Assembly: GCA_045654805.1 (NCBI GenBank)
Contig: JAZOOD010000063.1
Location: forward strand, 50,170 to 114,169
Reading direction: 5' to 3'
DNA: 64,000 nt
DNA from: CAZNKU01 sp045654805
Lineage (GTDB): Bacteria > Bacillota > Clostridia > Monoglobales > Firm-18
The position numbers and the translations under genes are program-made. Below the pieces are notes generated by a model. That model was not told the DNA's origin and did no database searches. It saw nothing but the letters and a program-made list of their open reading frames with translations. Shown here piece after piece: positions 15,469-25,070 of the stretch (its first letter is position 1; every line of letters begins with the position of its first letter).

Positions 15469-17343
15469 ATGAAAAAATATATGAAAAATTTTGGATTTTA
15501 TATCCTTTTGTTTGCAATTATAATGGTAATTTTTACAATGTATACGTCTTTGCCTACTGAAGATGTTAAAACATATAATGATTTATATGCGGAAATTGTT
15601 GCAGGTAATGTAAAAAGTCTTACTATTGTAGAACAAAATGCAACAGCAATACTTCAGAACGAAACAAGTATGGAGGTAACAATACCGCCTGTTGACCAAT
15701 TTTATTCCGATTTGGGGGATACGTTGCGTAAACAGATGGATGAAGGTAAATTGAAATTGGACTATCAGCCACCTGCTGAAACACCGTGGTGGTTAAGCAT
15801 ATTGCCTACACTTATTATGGTTGTGGTATTTGCATTCTTCTGGATGTTTTTCCTAAATCAGTCCGGTGGAGGCGGCAAGGCAATGTCCTTTGGTAAAACA
15901 AAGGCAAAACAGCTTAGCGACAGTGATAAAAAATACACTTTTGCCGATGTTGCCGGTGCGGAGGAAGAAAAGGCAGAGTTAGTGGAAATTGTAGAATTTT
16001 TGAAAGATCCTGCAAAATTCACACAGCTTGGAGCAAGAATTCCACGAGGAGTATTACTTGTGGGACCTCCGGGAACAGGTAAAACTCTTCTCGCAAAGGC
16101 GGTTGCAGGTGAAGCAGGGGTACCATTCTTCAGTATTTCCGGTTCTGACTTTGTAGAAATGTTTGTTGGTGTGGGTGCGTCCCGTGTAAGAGATTTGTTT
16201 GAACAGGCTAAAAAACATACGGCATCCATTGTATTTATAGACGAAATCGACGCAGTTGGCCGTCACAGAGGTGCAGGTCTTGGTGGCGGACATGATGAAC
16301 GTGAACAGACACTTAATCAGTTGCTTGTGGAAATGGACGGCTTTGGTGATAATCAGGGTACAATCATTATTGCGGCAACTAACAGACCTGATATTTTAGA
16401 CCCTGCGTTGTTAAGACCGGGACGTTTTGACAGACAGGTTGTAGTTGGCTCCCCCGATGTAAAGGGCAGAGAGGATATTTTAAAGGTTCATACACGCAAA
16501 AAACCAATTGACAGCGATGTTAAACTTGATGTTTTGGCAAAATCTACCGCCGGCTTCTCAGGTGCGGACCTTGAAAATCTTGCCAATGAAGCGGCGTTGC
16601 TTGCTGCAAAACGCAATAAAAAATCTATCGGTATGAATGAATTTGAAGAATCTATAATTAAGGTTGTTATGGGACCTGAAAAGAAAACCAGAGTTATTAC
16701 AGAGCATGAACGTAAGCTTACTGCATATCATGAGGCAGGGCATGCTATTACCACAAGGCTTTTACCGTCACAGGACCGTGTTCATCAGGTTTCCATTATT
16801 CCTCGCGGAATGGCAGGCGGTTATACCTTGCACTTGCCTGAAAAGGATAAGTCTTATGCTTCTAAAAATGAAATGATTGATAAAATCGTAGTATTGCTTG
16901 GTGGCCGTGCTGCAGAAGCTCTTACAATGGATGATATTTCAACAGGGGCATCTAACGATATCGAGCGTGCAACAAGCATTGCAAAAAATATGGTTGTTAA
17001 ATATGGTATGAGTGAAAAGCTTGGTCCTATGGCATTCGGTTCATCAAATTCCGAGGTGTTTATCGGTAGAGATTATGGCAGAACTCAGGATTACAGTGAA
17101 AATGTTGCTGCACAGATAGACGAAGAAATAAAGAAGATTATAGACAGTGCATACGAACGTTGCACACAGCTTTTGGAAGATAATATGGATAAGCTGAAAG
17201 CCGTTGCAGAAGACTTGCTTGAAAAAGAAACAATTGATGCACAAAGGTTTGAAGAGCTTTTTACAGGTAGTGTAAAAGAAAATGAGGTTGAAACCGAAAC
17301 AGCAAATACAGAAGTTGTAGAGGAAGAAAAAACCAAAGAATAG
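15469..17343 (+). CDS. ftsH: ATP-dependent zinc metalloprotease FtsH
   Basis: A 624-residue membrane AAA protease. Two transmembrane helices (about residues 7-27 and 105-125) flank an extracytoplasmic domain. The AAA module has Walker A GPPGTGKT, Walker B IVFIDEID and the arginine-finger region RPGRFDRQ; the M41 protease has HEAGH with the zinc histidines at residues 421 and 425. The Glu-rich tail is normal. It degrades misfolded membrane proteins and regulators. An inverted repeat follows the stop. Confidence 0.97.
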   Translation: MKKYMKNFGFYILLFAIIMVIFTMYTSLPTEDVKTYNDLYAEIVAGNVKSLTIVEQNATAILQNETSMEVTIPPVDQFYSDLGDTLRKQMDEGKLKLDYQPPAETPWWLSILPTLIMVVVFAFFWMFFLNQSGGGGKAMSFGKTKAKQLSDSDKKYTFADVAGAEEEKAELVEIVEFLKDPAKFTQLGARIPRGVLLVGPPGTGKTLLAKAVAGEAGVPFFSISGSDFVEMFVGVGASRVRDLFEQAKKHTASIVFIDEIDAVGRHRGAGLGGGHDEREQTLNQLLVEMDGFGDNQGTIIIAATNRPDILDPALLRPGRFDRQVVVGSPDVKGREDILKVHTRKKPIDSDVKLDVLAKSTAGFSGADLENLANEAALLAAKRNKKSIGMNEFEESIIKVVMGPEKKTRVITEHERKLTAYHEAGHAITTRLLPSQDRVHQVSIIPRGMAGGYTLHLPEKDKSYASKNEMIDKIVVLLGGRAAEALTMDDISTGASNDIERATSIAKNMVVKYGMSEKLGPMAFGSSNSEVFIGRDYGRTQDYSENVAAQIDEEIKKIIDSAYERCTQLLEDNMDKLKAVAEDLLEKETIDAQRFEELFTGSVKENEVETETANTEVVEEEKTKE

Positions 17344-17358
17344 TCATAATAAAATGTT

Positions 17359-17389
17359 GATATTGCGGTTAAAATAAAATCGCAATATC
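17359..17389 (+). terminator. inverted repeat after ftsH
   Basis: A 9-bp perfect stem GATATTGCG / CGCAATATC with a 13-base loop lies 15 bases after ftsH. There is no clear T-run, so it may stabilise the 3' end instead of terminating. Confidence 0.5.
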
Positions 17390-17428
17390 AAATATTTTGC
17401 AAAAAAGAGAAAAATTTTTAAAAAAGTG

Positions 17429-17457
17429 TTGACAAAAGCAAATTTTTATTATATAAT
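17429..17457 (+). promoter_or_regulatory. strong sigma-A promoter of the tRNA cluster
   Basis: Perfect TTGACA (17429-17434) and TATAAT (17452-17457) with a 17-base spacer, 30 bases before tRNA-Met. Confidence 0.9.
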
Positions 17458-17487
17458 AAATCTCGTCGCTGAATGCGACATGCATAT

Positions 17488-17564
17488 GGCGGCATAGCTC
17501 AGCTGGCTAGAGCAAACGGTTCATACCCGTTAGGTCAGTGGTTCAAATCCACTTGCCGCTACCA
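17488..17564 (+). tRNA. tRNA-Met (CAT), elongator
   Basis: A 77-base cloverleaf with CCA encoded. The acceptor GGCGGCA pairs with TGCCGCT, the anticodon CAT is at 17522-17524 with stem AACGG/CCGTT, and the T-loop is TTCAAAT. The anticodon stem lacks the three G-C pairs of initiator tRNA, and the body resembles the Bacillus elongator tRNA-Met, not tRNA-Ile2. Confidence 0.93.
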
Positions 17565-17569
17565 GTTGC

Positions 17570-17644
17570 GGCCCGTTGGTCAAGCGGTTAAGACACCGCC
17601 CTTTCACGGCGGAAACACGAGTTCGATTCTCGTACGGGTCACCA
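17570..17644 (+). tRNA. tRNA-Glu (TTC)
   Basis: A 75-base cloverleaf with CCA encoded. The acceptor GGCCCGT pairs with ACGGGTC, the anticodon stem is CCGCC/GGCGG, and the anticodon TTC is at 17603-17605. Confidence 0.95.
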
Positions 17645-17648
17645 TTTT

Positions 17649-17724
17649 GGGAGCATAGCTCAGCTGGGAGAGCATCTGCCTTACAAGCAGAGGGTCATAG
17701 GTTCGATCCCTATTGTTCCCACCA
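17649..17724 (+). tRNA. tRNA-Val (TAC)
   Basis: A 76-base cloverleaf with CCA encoded. The acceptor GGGAGCA pairs with TGTTCCC, and the anticodon loop CTTACAA gives anticodon TAC. Confidence 0.95.
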
Positions 17725-17755
17725 AAAACCTCGTTCTTTGGAACGAGGTTTTTTC
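17724..17755 (+). terminator. terminator of the tRNA cluster
   Basis: AAAAACCTCGTTC, loop TTTG, GAACGAGGTTTTTT directly after tRNA-Val. Confidence 0.92.
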
Positions 17756-17801
17756 TTTTGCTTTTTATGTAAAATTTGTTTTTTTTATTGTTTATATTCT
17801 A

Positions 17802-17830
17802 TTGCTTTTAAATTTTCATAGTGCTATAAT
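17802..17830 (+). promoter_or_regulatory. promoter of MATE-apbE
   Basis: TTGCTT at 17802-17807 and TATAAT at 17825-17830 with a 17-base spacer. Confidence 0.65.
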
Positions 17831-17861
17831 GTAGTGAATAGACATACTAGGAGGTTTTATT

Positions 17862-19223
17862 ATGCCAAGCAGACGGTATGAAATTGATATGAATAAAGGG
17901 TCAATTTTGAGAAACATTTTACTTTTTGCCCTACCGTTAATGTTGTCTAATATTCTACAGCTTTTATACAATGCGGCAGATACTGTTGTAGTTGGCAGAT
18001 GGGCAGGTACTGAGGCCTTGTCTGCAGTAGGGGCAACCAGTACATTGTCCGGATTAATCACAAACGTGTTCATAGGCTTCTCTGTAGGTGCCAGTGTTGC
18101 GGTTTCCAAACGCTATGGTGCAGGTGATACTTATGGTTTAAGCAAGGTTGCACATACTACAATTGCTCTTAGTATTGTGGCGGGTATTGCGGCAATGTGT
18201 ATAGGAATGTTTTTTTGCAGACCATTACTTATCCTTATGGAAACTCCGTCGGATATTATTGATCTTGCGGTATTGTATATGAGAATTATATTTATAGGTG
18301 TTCCTGCGTCTTTGGTATATAATTTTGGTGCAGCTATTTTAAGGGCAGTAGGTGATACCAGACGACCTCTTTACATATTGGCAGTAACAGGTATTGTGAA
18401 TGTAGTTTTAAATCTTTTATTGGTAATAGGATTCCATATGAGCGTTGCGGGAGTTGCTATTGCTACTGTAGTGGCAAATTATTTATCCGCCGCTGCAATT
18501 ATATATTCTCTTATGTATTCAGATGCACCTTATAAAACAGATTTGAAAAAGCTGAAAATCCGAAGGGAAGAGACCAAGGATATAATGTCAGTAGGTTTGC
18601 CGGCAGGATTGCAAAGCTCTGTATTTGGTTTGGGAAATACAGTTGTACAATCTGCAGTAAATTCATTTGGAACTGCTGCTATTGCAGGCAATACTGCATC
18701 AGGTAGTATTGAGGGGTTCGTATATGTTGCAATGAATGCATTTTATCAGGCGGCAATGACTTCAGTAGGACAAAACTACGGTGCAAAAAATGAAAGAAGA
18801 ATATATCAATCAATAAAAACATCTATAATATGCACTAGTGTAGTGGGTATTCTGCTGGGATGGTTATCGGTATTTTTTGCTCCTCAACTTTTGAGCATAT
18901 ATATTATAGATTCTCCTGCTGCAATGGAGGTTGGAGTTATACGTACATCTATAGTAGGGTTAATGTATTTTATGTGCGGTATTATGGACGTTATGTCAGG
19001 TGCTCTACGAGGTCTTGGACATTCTAAGACACCGGCAATATGTTCATTGATTGGAGCTTGCGGATTTAGACTTTTATGGGTGTTTGTAGTACTTCCGTTT
19101 AATCATCAGCCCTGGTTCTTATATTTATGTTGGCCTATTTCGTGGGCTGTTGTAATTATAATGCACACTATTACGTTTTTCGCAGTAAGGAAGAAGTCTA
19201 TGCAGAAGATGGTGGAGCAATAA
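17862..19223 (+). CDS. MATE-family multidrug efflux transporter
   Basis: A 453-residue protein with twelve predicted transmembrane helices in two repeats. MATE hallmarks are the opening ILRNILLFALPLMLSNILQ, the segment YNAADTVVVGRW, and the second-half repeat SVGLPAGLQSSVFGLGNTVVQ. It exports organic cations or drugs using a Na+ or H+ gradient; the substrate is not predictable. The start follows AGGAGG. apbE follows with a one-base gap. Confidence 0.92.
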   Translation: MPSRRYEIDMNKGSILRNILLFALPLMLSNILQLLYNAADTVVVGRWAGTEALSAVGATSTLSGLITNVFIGFSVGASVAVSKRYGAGDTYGLSKVAHTTIALSIVAGIAAMCIGMFFCRPLLILMETPSDIIDLAVLYMRIIFIGVPASLVYNFGAAILRAVGDTRRPLYILAVTGIVNVVLNLLLVIGFHMSVAGVAIATVVANYLSAAAIIYSLMYSDAPYKTDLKKLKIRREETKDIMSVGLPAGLQSSVFGLGNTVVQSAVNSFGTAAIAGNTASGSIEGFVYVAMNAFYQAAMTSVGQNYGAKNERRIYQSIKTSIICTSVVGILLGWLSVFFAPQLLSIYIIDSPAAMEVGVIRTSIVGLMYFMCGIMDVMSGALRGLGHSKTPAICSLIGACGFRLLWVFVVLPFNHQPWFLYLCWPISWAVVIIMHTITFFAVRKKSMQKMVEQ

Positions 19224-19224
19224 T

Positions 19225-20190
19225 ATGAAAAAATATGTGATTTTAATTTTAGTTTTTTGCATTATTTTTACAGTAGCCTATGTAAGTGATTTACGTGATA
19301 CATCAAAAACACAATTTGTACTTAACACAATTTCTTCCATTACCGTAAAGGGTAATAAAGACGAGGCGGTAAATAAAGCCTTTGACAGAGTACGTGAAAT
19401 TGAGGAGCATATGTCGTCATACAGTAAAACTTCCGACCTTGCAACTGGTGTAATACACAAGGATACATTATTCGTAATAAAAAAAGGAATATATTACGGA
19501 GAAATTTCAAGGGGAGGCTTTGATATTACAATAAAACCGATATGCGCATTGTGGGACATCACCGGAAATAATCCAAGGGTTCCGGATGAAATGGAAATAC
19601 AGGAAGTATTAAAGCTTGTGAACTATAAAAAAATTATAATTGACGGCGATAATCTTATGTTACCCAAGGGGATGGCAATAGAACTTGGGGGTATTGCAAA
19701 GGGGTATGCAGCAGATGAGGCTTGCCGTATATTGAGGGAAGCCGGTATTGGTGACGGATTTGTAGATTTGGGCGGTAATGTAGTTGCCATTGGAGAAAAG
19801 ACTATAGGTATCCGTAATCCATTATCCCAAAATGATGGAGATTATTTTGGAACTATTACGGTAAGTGATTGTGCCGTAGCCACTTCCGGAGGATATGAGA
19901 GATATTTTGAACAGGATGGTATAAAATATCATCACATATTCGACCCATTTACCGGACATCCTTCAAAAACGGATATTTTAAGTGCAACGGTTATATGTGA
20001 CGATGCTATTGATGCGGATTGTTGGTCAACCATACTGTTCTCTGCAGGACTGGATAGAGCAGAGGAATATATAGAGGAATATAATCTTAAAGCAATAATT
20101 GTGGACAGCAATAAAATTGTACATATATATGGGAATACGGATTTTACTATGAGGGATGACATTGACTTCACATTATTTGACAAAAAATAA
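19225..20190 (+). CDS. apbE: FAD:protein FMN transferase ApbE
   Basis: A 321-residue membrane-anchored protein with an N-terminal hydrophobic segment (residues about 4-22) and no lipobox Cys. ApbE motifs include IKPICALWDI, GGIAKGYAADEAC, VDLGGNVVAIG and a late DADCWSTILFSAG. It attaches FMN through a phosphoester to Thr/Ser of exported flavoproteins such as Rnf/Nqr subunits or extracellular reductases. No such target is encoded nearby. It is cotranscribed with the MATE gene. Confidence 0.9.
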   Translation: MKKYVILILVFCIIFTVAYVSDLRDTSKTQFVLNTISSITVKGNKDEAVNKAFDRVREIEEHMSSYSKTSDLATGVIHKDTLFVIKKGIYYGEISRGGFDITIKPICALWDITGNNPRVPDEMEIQEVLKLVNYKKIIIDGDNLMLPKGMAIELGGIAKGYAADEACRILREAGIGDGFVDLGGNVVAIGEKTIGIRNPLSQNDGDYFGTITVSDCAVATSGGYERYFEQDGIKYHHIFDPFTGHPSKTDILSATVICDDAIDADCWSTILFSAGLDRAEEYIEEYNLKAIIVDSNKIVHIYGNTDFTMRDDIDFTLFDKK

Positions 20191-20219
20191 TTGATTTTAT
20201 ATAGATTTTATGTTATATT
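20191..20219 (+). promoter_or_regulatory. promoter of pfp
   Basis: TTGATT at 20191-20196 and TATATT at 20214-20219 with a 17-base spacer, about 90 bases before the gene. Confidence 0.5.
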
Positions 20220-20309
20220 ATTATATAGTAAGAGAGTGTGAGATATTACCCACATATTTTTTACAAAAGATAGTTAAAATTTCAATTATATAAAAGGGAG
20301 GACATTCAA

Positions 20310-21551
20310 ATGTCAACATTGAAAGGTGCATGTATTATAGGTCAGTCAGGAGGACCCACATCGGTTATTAATGCAAGTGCTTACGGTGCTATTAAAGCGG
20401 CTTTGGACAGTGAAGAAATTACTGCAGTTTATGGTGCTTTAAACGGGATTAAAGGTGTGTTGGATGATAATTTGATTGATATGGGTAAGGAAGATCCTGA
20501 AGAATTGGCGTTGATGAAATATACACCATCTTCAGCGTTGGGCTCATGCCGCTATAAGCTCAAAGATGCTGATGTAGATGATACAGATTATAAGAGAATT
20601 CTTGAAATTTTCAAAAAATACAATGTTCGATACTTTTTTTACAACGGCGGTAATGATTCAATGGATACCTGTAACAAAATTTCTAAGTTTATGTTACAAA
20701 ATGGCTATGAATGTCGTGTAATGGGTATTCCTAAAACAATTGATAATGACCTTGCAGGAACAGACCATTGCCCTGGTTTTGCATCAGCTGCTAAATATAT
20801 TGCTACATCAGTAATGGAAATTTACCACGATGCAAGAGTTTATGACACGGGTATGATTACTATTATTGAGGCTATGGGCAGAAACGCAGGATGGTTAACA
20901 GCTTCTGCTGCTTTGGCAGGGGCAAAGGGGAATGGCCCGGACCTGATATATCTTCCTGAGGTTGATTTTGATATAGATTCTTTTGTTGCTAAGGTTAAAA
21001 AGATTTATGATGAAAAGAAGAAATGTATCGTAGTTGTTTCTGAAGGCATAAAGGATAAGAATGGTAAGTATATTTCAGAATACGGCTCATCCCTTGCTAA
21101 AGATGGTTTTGGACACGCCCAGTTGGGAGGGTTGGCTTCATATCTTGCAAATACTTTAAAGGGTGTTACAGACGCTAAGGTACGCGGTATTGAGCTTTCA
21201 CTTCTTCAAAGATGTGCTGCACACTGTGCTTCACAGACAGATATTGATGAATCTTTCGCTTCAGGTCAGGCTGCTGTAACTAATGCTATTGCAGGTATTA
21301 CAGATAAAATGGTTGGCTTTGAAAGAGAAATGGTTGACGGTAAGTATAAATGTAACATCAAATTGTTTGACCTTAACATTGTTGCAAATACAGAAAAGAA
21401 AGTTCCTCTTGAATGGCTAAATGAAACAAAAGACGGCCTTACACAGGAGTTTATCGATTATGCTTTGCCACTAATTCAAGGTGAAACACAGATGGTTAAG
21501 GAAGACGGTTTGCCACGTTTTGTAAATCTTAAAAAAGTTAAGGCAAACTAA
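20310..21551 (+). CDS. pfp: PPi-type 6-phosphofructokinase
   Basis: A 413-residue phosphofructokinase of the long clade. The N-terminal motif IIGQSGGPTSVINAS, the catalytic PKTIDNDL and the GGNDSMDT motif are visible. Lys in PKTIDND (ATP enzymes have Gly) and Asp in the second acidic position of GGND indicate pyrophosphate as phosphoryl donor, by established family rules. The usual GGDD is GGND here. The enzyme phosphorylates fructose-6-phosphate reversibly, fitting a fermentative lifestyle with PEPCK in the same window. It starts after GGGAGG and ends in a strong terminator. Confidence 0.85.
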   Translation: MSTLKGACIIGQSGGPTSVINASAYGAIKAALDSEEITAVYGALNGIKGVLDDNLIDMGKEDPEELALMKYTPSSALGSCRYKLKDADVDDTDYKRILEIFKKYNVRYFFYNGGNDSMDTCNKISKFMLQNGYECRVMGIPKTIDNDLAGTDHCPGFASAAKYIATSVMEIYHDARVYDTGMITIIEAMGRNAGWLTASAALAGAKGNGPDLIYLPEVDFDIDSFVAKVKKIYDEKKKCIVVVSEGIKDKNGKYISEYGSSLAKDGFGHAQLGGLASYLANTLKGVTDAKVRGIELSLLQRCAAHCASQTDIDESFASGQAAVTNAIAGITDKMVGFEREMVDGKYKCNIKLFDLNIVANTEKKVPLEWLNETKDGLTQEFIDYALPLIQGETQMVKEDGLPRFVNLKKVKAN

Positions 21552-21554
21552 TAT

Positions 21555-21590
21555 AAAAAAATGATGCAACGGAAGTTGCATCATTTTTTT
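21555..21590. terminator. bidirectional terminator between pfp and the transporter gene
   Basis: AAAAAAATGATGCAAC, loop GGAA, GTTGCATCATTTTTTT. The A-run and T-run on both sides make it work for both convergent units. Confidence 0.92.
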
Positions 21591-21607
21591 ATGTGGATTA
21601 TTTTGAT

Positions 21608-22705
21608 TCAAATAAAATAGAATAACAGTAATATCACAAGGAATATTATGTTCCATAAAGTGAATTTGACAATGTATCTTCCCTTTGAATTCGGCATAGA
21701 TTCAACAAAAAATTTATATGAAATTAGACTCGCCATAGAAGCAATCAGTGTACCTAACCCACCAATATTTACACCCACTATAAGGTTGTTGTAATCGGTT
21801 GTAAATCCCGAAAGCAGTACTGCTGCCGGAACATTACTGATAACCTGGCTTGCCACTACAGATACAATCATTTCTTTTCCTTTTAAAAGGGCAAGTATGA
21901 GATTTTTAAATTCCTCAATATTACCCATATTTCCAACAAATATAAAAAAGAATACAAATGTCAGCAAAAGACTGTAATCAACACGTAGAAGCATTTTGCG
22001 ATTAAATATAATTATTGCAACTGTTGTTATGATAAGGCACATTTTATAATCAATAATATTTATTACCGTCAGTATACAAACAAAAAACATTACTGTATAA
22101 AATATAGCTGCTTTAATTGGGAAATGCAATTTTTCCATTTTGTATTCAATATGTGAAGGGTTTACGGAAAAATTAAATATTATCAGCAAAACAAATGATA
22201 TTACAGTATACGGCAAAACCACAATAATAAAATCAGTCAAAGACATTCCTGAAAGGGAATAAAGATATAAATTTTGTGGATTACCCATAGGGGTGAGCAT
22301 ACTTCCTAAATTTGCCGCAATAGTTTGCAATATAACTATGGGTACCATAAATTCATTTTTGCCTGATTTTTTTACCACTTCAATAGCAAACGGAACAAAT
22401 GTTATCAGTGCCACATCATTTGTTATAAGCATAGATGTAAAAAAGCAAAGCATTATCAGTATAAGTGATATAATTCTGAAGTTTTTTGATTTTTCAAGCA
22501 GAGAATTTGCCAATGCAGAAAATACTCCTATTTCCCTGAACCCTGCCATAACTGCCATAAGGCAGAATAATAATGCTAAAGTGCGAAAGTCTATGTATGA
22601 CAAATAATCTGCTGACGGCATCACAAAAAACATTGATATCACCGCAAGTATTGCAGATATGCAAAGCACAGTATCTCTTTTTATAAAGTTTATAATTTTC
22701 TTCAT
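21608..22705 (-). CDS. ArsB/NhaD-superfamily ion transporter (SLC13-like)
   Basis: A 365-residue protein with about ten transmembrane helices. The pattern ITNDVALITFVPFA and SMLTPMGNPQNLYL in the first half and SQVISNVPAAVLLSGF in the second is typical of the ion transporter superfamily (CitMHS, ArsB, SLC13). Substrate may be a dicarboxylate, arsenite-like oxyanion or Na+; it cannot be decided. The ATG is immediately after the preceding stop (TGAATG), so it is the last gene of the BlaI-controlled operon. Confidence 0.8.
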   Translation of the reverse strand: MKKIINFIKRDTVLCISAILAVISMFFVMPSADYLSYIDFRTLALLFCLMAVMAGFREIGVFSALANSLLEKSKNFRIISLILIMLCFFTSMLITNDVALITFVPFAIEVVKKSGKNEFMVPIVILQTIAANLGSMLTPMGNPQNLYLYSLSGMSLTDFIIVVLPYTVISFVLLIIFNFSVNPSHIEYKMEKLHFPIKAAIFYTVMFFVCILTVINIIDYKMCLIITTVAIIIFNRKMLLRVDYSLLLTFVFFFIFVGNMGNIEEFKNLILALLKGKEMIVSVVASQVISNVPAAVLLSGFTTDYNNLIVGVNIGGLGTLIASMASLISYKFFVESMPNSKGRYIVKFTLWNIIFLVILLLFYFI

Positions 22706-23383
22706 TCATTTATCCTCTTTTTTAGTCATATCAGCTTTTTTAAGGAAGTTCTTTCTAAAGCATAAAATACAAACCGCAGTCAAAGTGATTAAAACACATA
22801 TTATTAAACTTGTTTTTAACACCGATAATTCACTATGAATACCAACAGTATTTGAATTATCAGTAAAATCAATAGATGCAATCTGTTCTTTGTGATTCTG
22901 GCGTTCCTTTTCTGCAAGTTCAAAAGCGCCTTCGTTAAGTAGTTTTTGCATACCGCCTGAAATGGTATCATTATGTCTTTCCTTTAAAATTATGCTGTCC
23001 TTGGTGTAGTCATCAAGTTCCCAATCAAATAACCCTTCGTAATATTCAAGTTCCCATATATATAATTCATCTGACATATATCCAAAAAGATAGTTTGTAT
23101 TCTTTTGGAGTTTTAACTTTCCTGTCCGGACCTTATCAAAGTTCATAGCTTTATCAGTTACTACATTTCCTTTGATTTTTTTACACGGGGTTATTTTTAC
23201 CGAATATTCCGTGTTTGGGTAATCTTCTTCCTCATCTGTAATTGTATAATCATCAACTGACCCAATAAATACCAAGGCATCATCATTGTTGATTAAATCT
23301 ATGTCTATTGAGCCTGCAAATGCTGTCAATGAAATAATATGTATAATAAGTAATGAAAAAATTATATATATTATTTTTTTCAT
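22706..23383 (-). CDS. exported, C-terminally membrane-anchored protein
   Basis: A 225-residue protein with a signal peptide (cleavage near LTAFA), an extracellular domain, and a C-terminal transmembrane helix (about residues 190-210) with a basic cytoplasmic end. The segment DDALVFIGSVDDYTI...YSVKITPCKKIKGN...NYLFGY loosely resembles OB-fold TIMP/NTR-like domains, but the N-terminal Cys of true TIMPs is missing. Function unknown. It is 15 bases after the sensor gene and its stop touches the transporter start. Confidence 0.65.
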   Translation of the reverse strand: MKKIIYIIFSLLIIHIISLTAFAGSIDIDLINNDDALVFIGSVDDYTITDEEEDYPNTEYSVKITPCKKIKGNVVTDKAMNFDKVRTGKLKLQKNTNYLFGYMSDELYIWELEYYEGLFDWELDDYTKDSIILKERHNDTISGGMQKLLNEGAFELAEKERQNHKEQIASIDFTDNSNTVGIHSELSVLKTSLIICVLITLTAVCILCFRKNFLKKADMTKKEDK

Positions 23384-23398
23384 TATGTATCACTCCTC

Positions 23399-25033
23399 TT
23401 AATGTTCTACCAAAACATTACACAAATTTGATTCAACCTTAGTTCCGTCTTTGTATTCATACACAAACTGCAAATGACCTCTAGTATCCTTTTTTTCAAA
23501 AGTAAGTGCTATGGAGATAGGTATTTGCGGAAACGGAGGTTTGGCAAAACCAACCTGTTTTTTATATTGTTCCATATTGGTTCCTGTGGGAGTAAAATAT
23601 GCGGTTACAGAATCAGGGACTGAACCGTCAAAGTTTATAAATGAGCCTACAACTGAAGGCAATTTATACCATCCGTCATCCTGCTTTTTTATTTCGCTAT
23701 TTAAAGTATTGTCTTTTGGGTTTATATTGTAAAATGTAATTTCATTTATTTCTGCAGGAATTATCATTTTGTAGCTCCGCACTATCCAAATACCTTTTTC
23801 ACTTTTATCTATTGGCTTATATAATTCTATTTCCATATTACCATCCGTATATGTTAATGTGGTAGCTGTAGTTTTGGGCATTCTTATATTACTAACTTCT
23901 TTTCCCTGGGTTGTCAAAAATGTCATTATAACCTGTTTGGGGTCTAATCTCCAGGGGAAATGCCCTTGGTTTACCTGATACTGCAATGCTTTAACTTGAG
24001 TATATGTCATATTTTCAGCATTTGGAATAACCATACCATCAGTCTTTTCCATTAATTTTTGAATTAGTATTTTAATCTCCTCAGCCTTTTTATCTTCATC
24101 AATAATCTTTTGGCTTATTATTATAGTTTTGTCCCCCTCAAGATAATATAGGGATATGAGCTTTTTATACTCGTTGGTTTTAAAGTTCCTGATAGTTGTT
24201 TTGTTCAGATTAACTGCAAAGCCTATATGGTTTTTAATATCAACATCAAACAGATTGTTTATCTCTTTGCATTCGGGTGAATTCAAAAAATCTTCATCAA
24301 CCAAAAATTCTGCTCCAATTCCGCTATTTGCTACAAATTCATAATCTTTCCCTATAAAATCATACTGTTGCTTTAAATAATCACTCATATCATAGGAAGA
24401 AGCTATTGAAGAAATATTTGAATAATATTCTTTAAAGTTTTCTAATGATAAAGTTGAATTATTTATATATTCTTCGTTAAATTTTTCAAAACCATCTCTT
24501 GTGTAAAAATCTTTTCTCGAAGCATAGGTACCGTAAAAGCTTGTGTCCCAATTATTTATATCCTCGGAATATTTATCAAATATTAAACAACTCACTGCTT
24601 CAGCTTCAGGCACAAGGGATAAAATTACTGCAGATTGTTTTCTTAAAGAAATGTCATCAGCTATTCTATGCATCGCTCTGTCTTCAATCGTAAATTTGAT
24701 TGCTATCCTCTTTTCATATTCGTTAGTGCGAATTTCCACTGAATGAAAATCATAAGGAGTAAAATTTGCTGTATGTACTATTTTCCCAATACTGTCTGTA
24801 TCTTGTAATTCTGTGTTTTTTAGTGCGTACAAAGTTTCAATTTTATTAATATTCTCTGCATTGTTTACTGCAATATAAACGGAAATGCAGATTATCCCTA
24901 AAAGAATAATAGCGAATAAAGATATTGCTATAATTTTTGATGCTTTACTATTATTGGAACGGATTTTTGAAAATCTGGTTTGTAATTTCTTTTTATTTGC
25001 ACTCATTTTGGTTGTAAACATTTTTTCTAACAT
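23399..25033 (-). CDS. BlaR1-like detached sensor protein, DUF4825-type outer domain
   Basis: A 544-residue single-pass membrane protein. A basic cytoplasmic N-terminus (TTKMSANKKKLQTRFSKIRS) is followed by one helix (about residues 34-56) and a large extracellular part. The first outer domain (LYALKNTELQDTDSIGKIV ... EIRTNEYEKRIAIKF) resembles DUF4825, a domain I recall from BlaR1-type M56 proteins. The last 190 residues (GHFPWRLDPKQV, PIDKSEKGIWIVRS, AYFTPTGTNM, GHLQFVYEYKDGT) are shared with the sensor at 26390-28021. It is therefore a paralogue with a swapped middle domain. The start at 25033 follows GGAGGTGTTAT. There is no penicillin-binding SxxK/SxN/KTG set. Confidence 0.7.
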   Translation of the reverse strand: MLEKMFTTKMSANKKKLQTRFSKIRSNNSKASKIIAISLFAIILLGIICISVYIAVNNAENINKIETLYALKNTELQDTDSIGKIVHTANFTPYDFHSVEIRTNEYEKRIAIKFTIEDRAMHRIADDISLRKQSAVILSLVPEAEAVSCLIFDKYSEDINNWDTSFYGTYASRKDFYTRDGFEKFNEEYINNSTLSLENFKEYYSNISSIASSYDMSDYLKQQYDFIGKDYEFVANSGIGAEFLVDEDFLNSPECKEINNLFDVDIKNHIGFAVNLNKTTIRNFKTNEYKKLISLYYLEGDKTIIISQKIIDEDKKAEEIKILIQKLMEKTDGMVIPNAENMTYTQVKALQYQVNQGHFPWRLDPKQVIMTFLTTQGKEVSNIRMPKTTATTLTYTDGNMEIELYKPIDKSEKGIWIVRSYKMIIPAEINEITFYNINPKDNTLNSEIKKQDDGWYKLPSVVGSFINFDGSVPDSVTAYFTPTGTNMEQYKKQVGFAKPPFPQIPISIALTFEKKDTRGHLQFVYEYKDGTKVESNLCNVLVEH

Positions 25034-25070
25034 ATAACACCTCCGCAATTTTTTGTATGGAGTTTTATTT

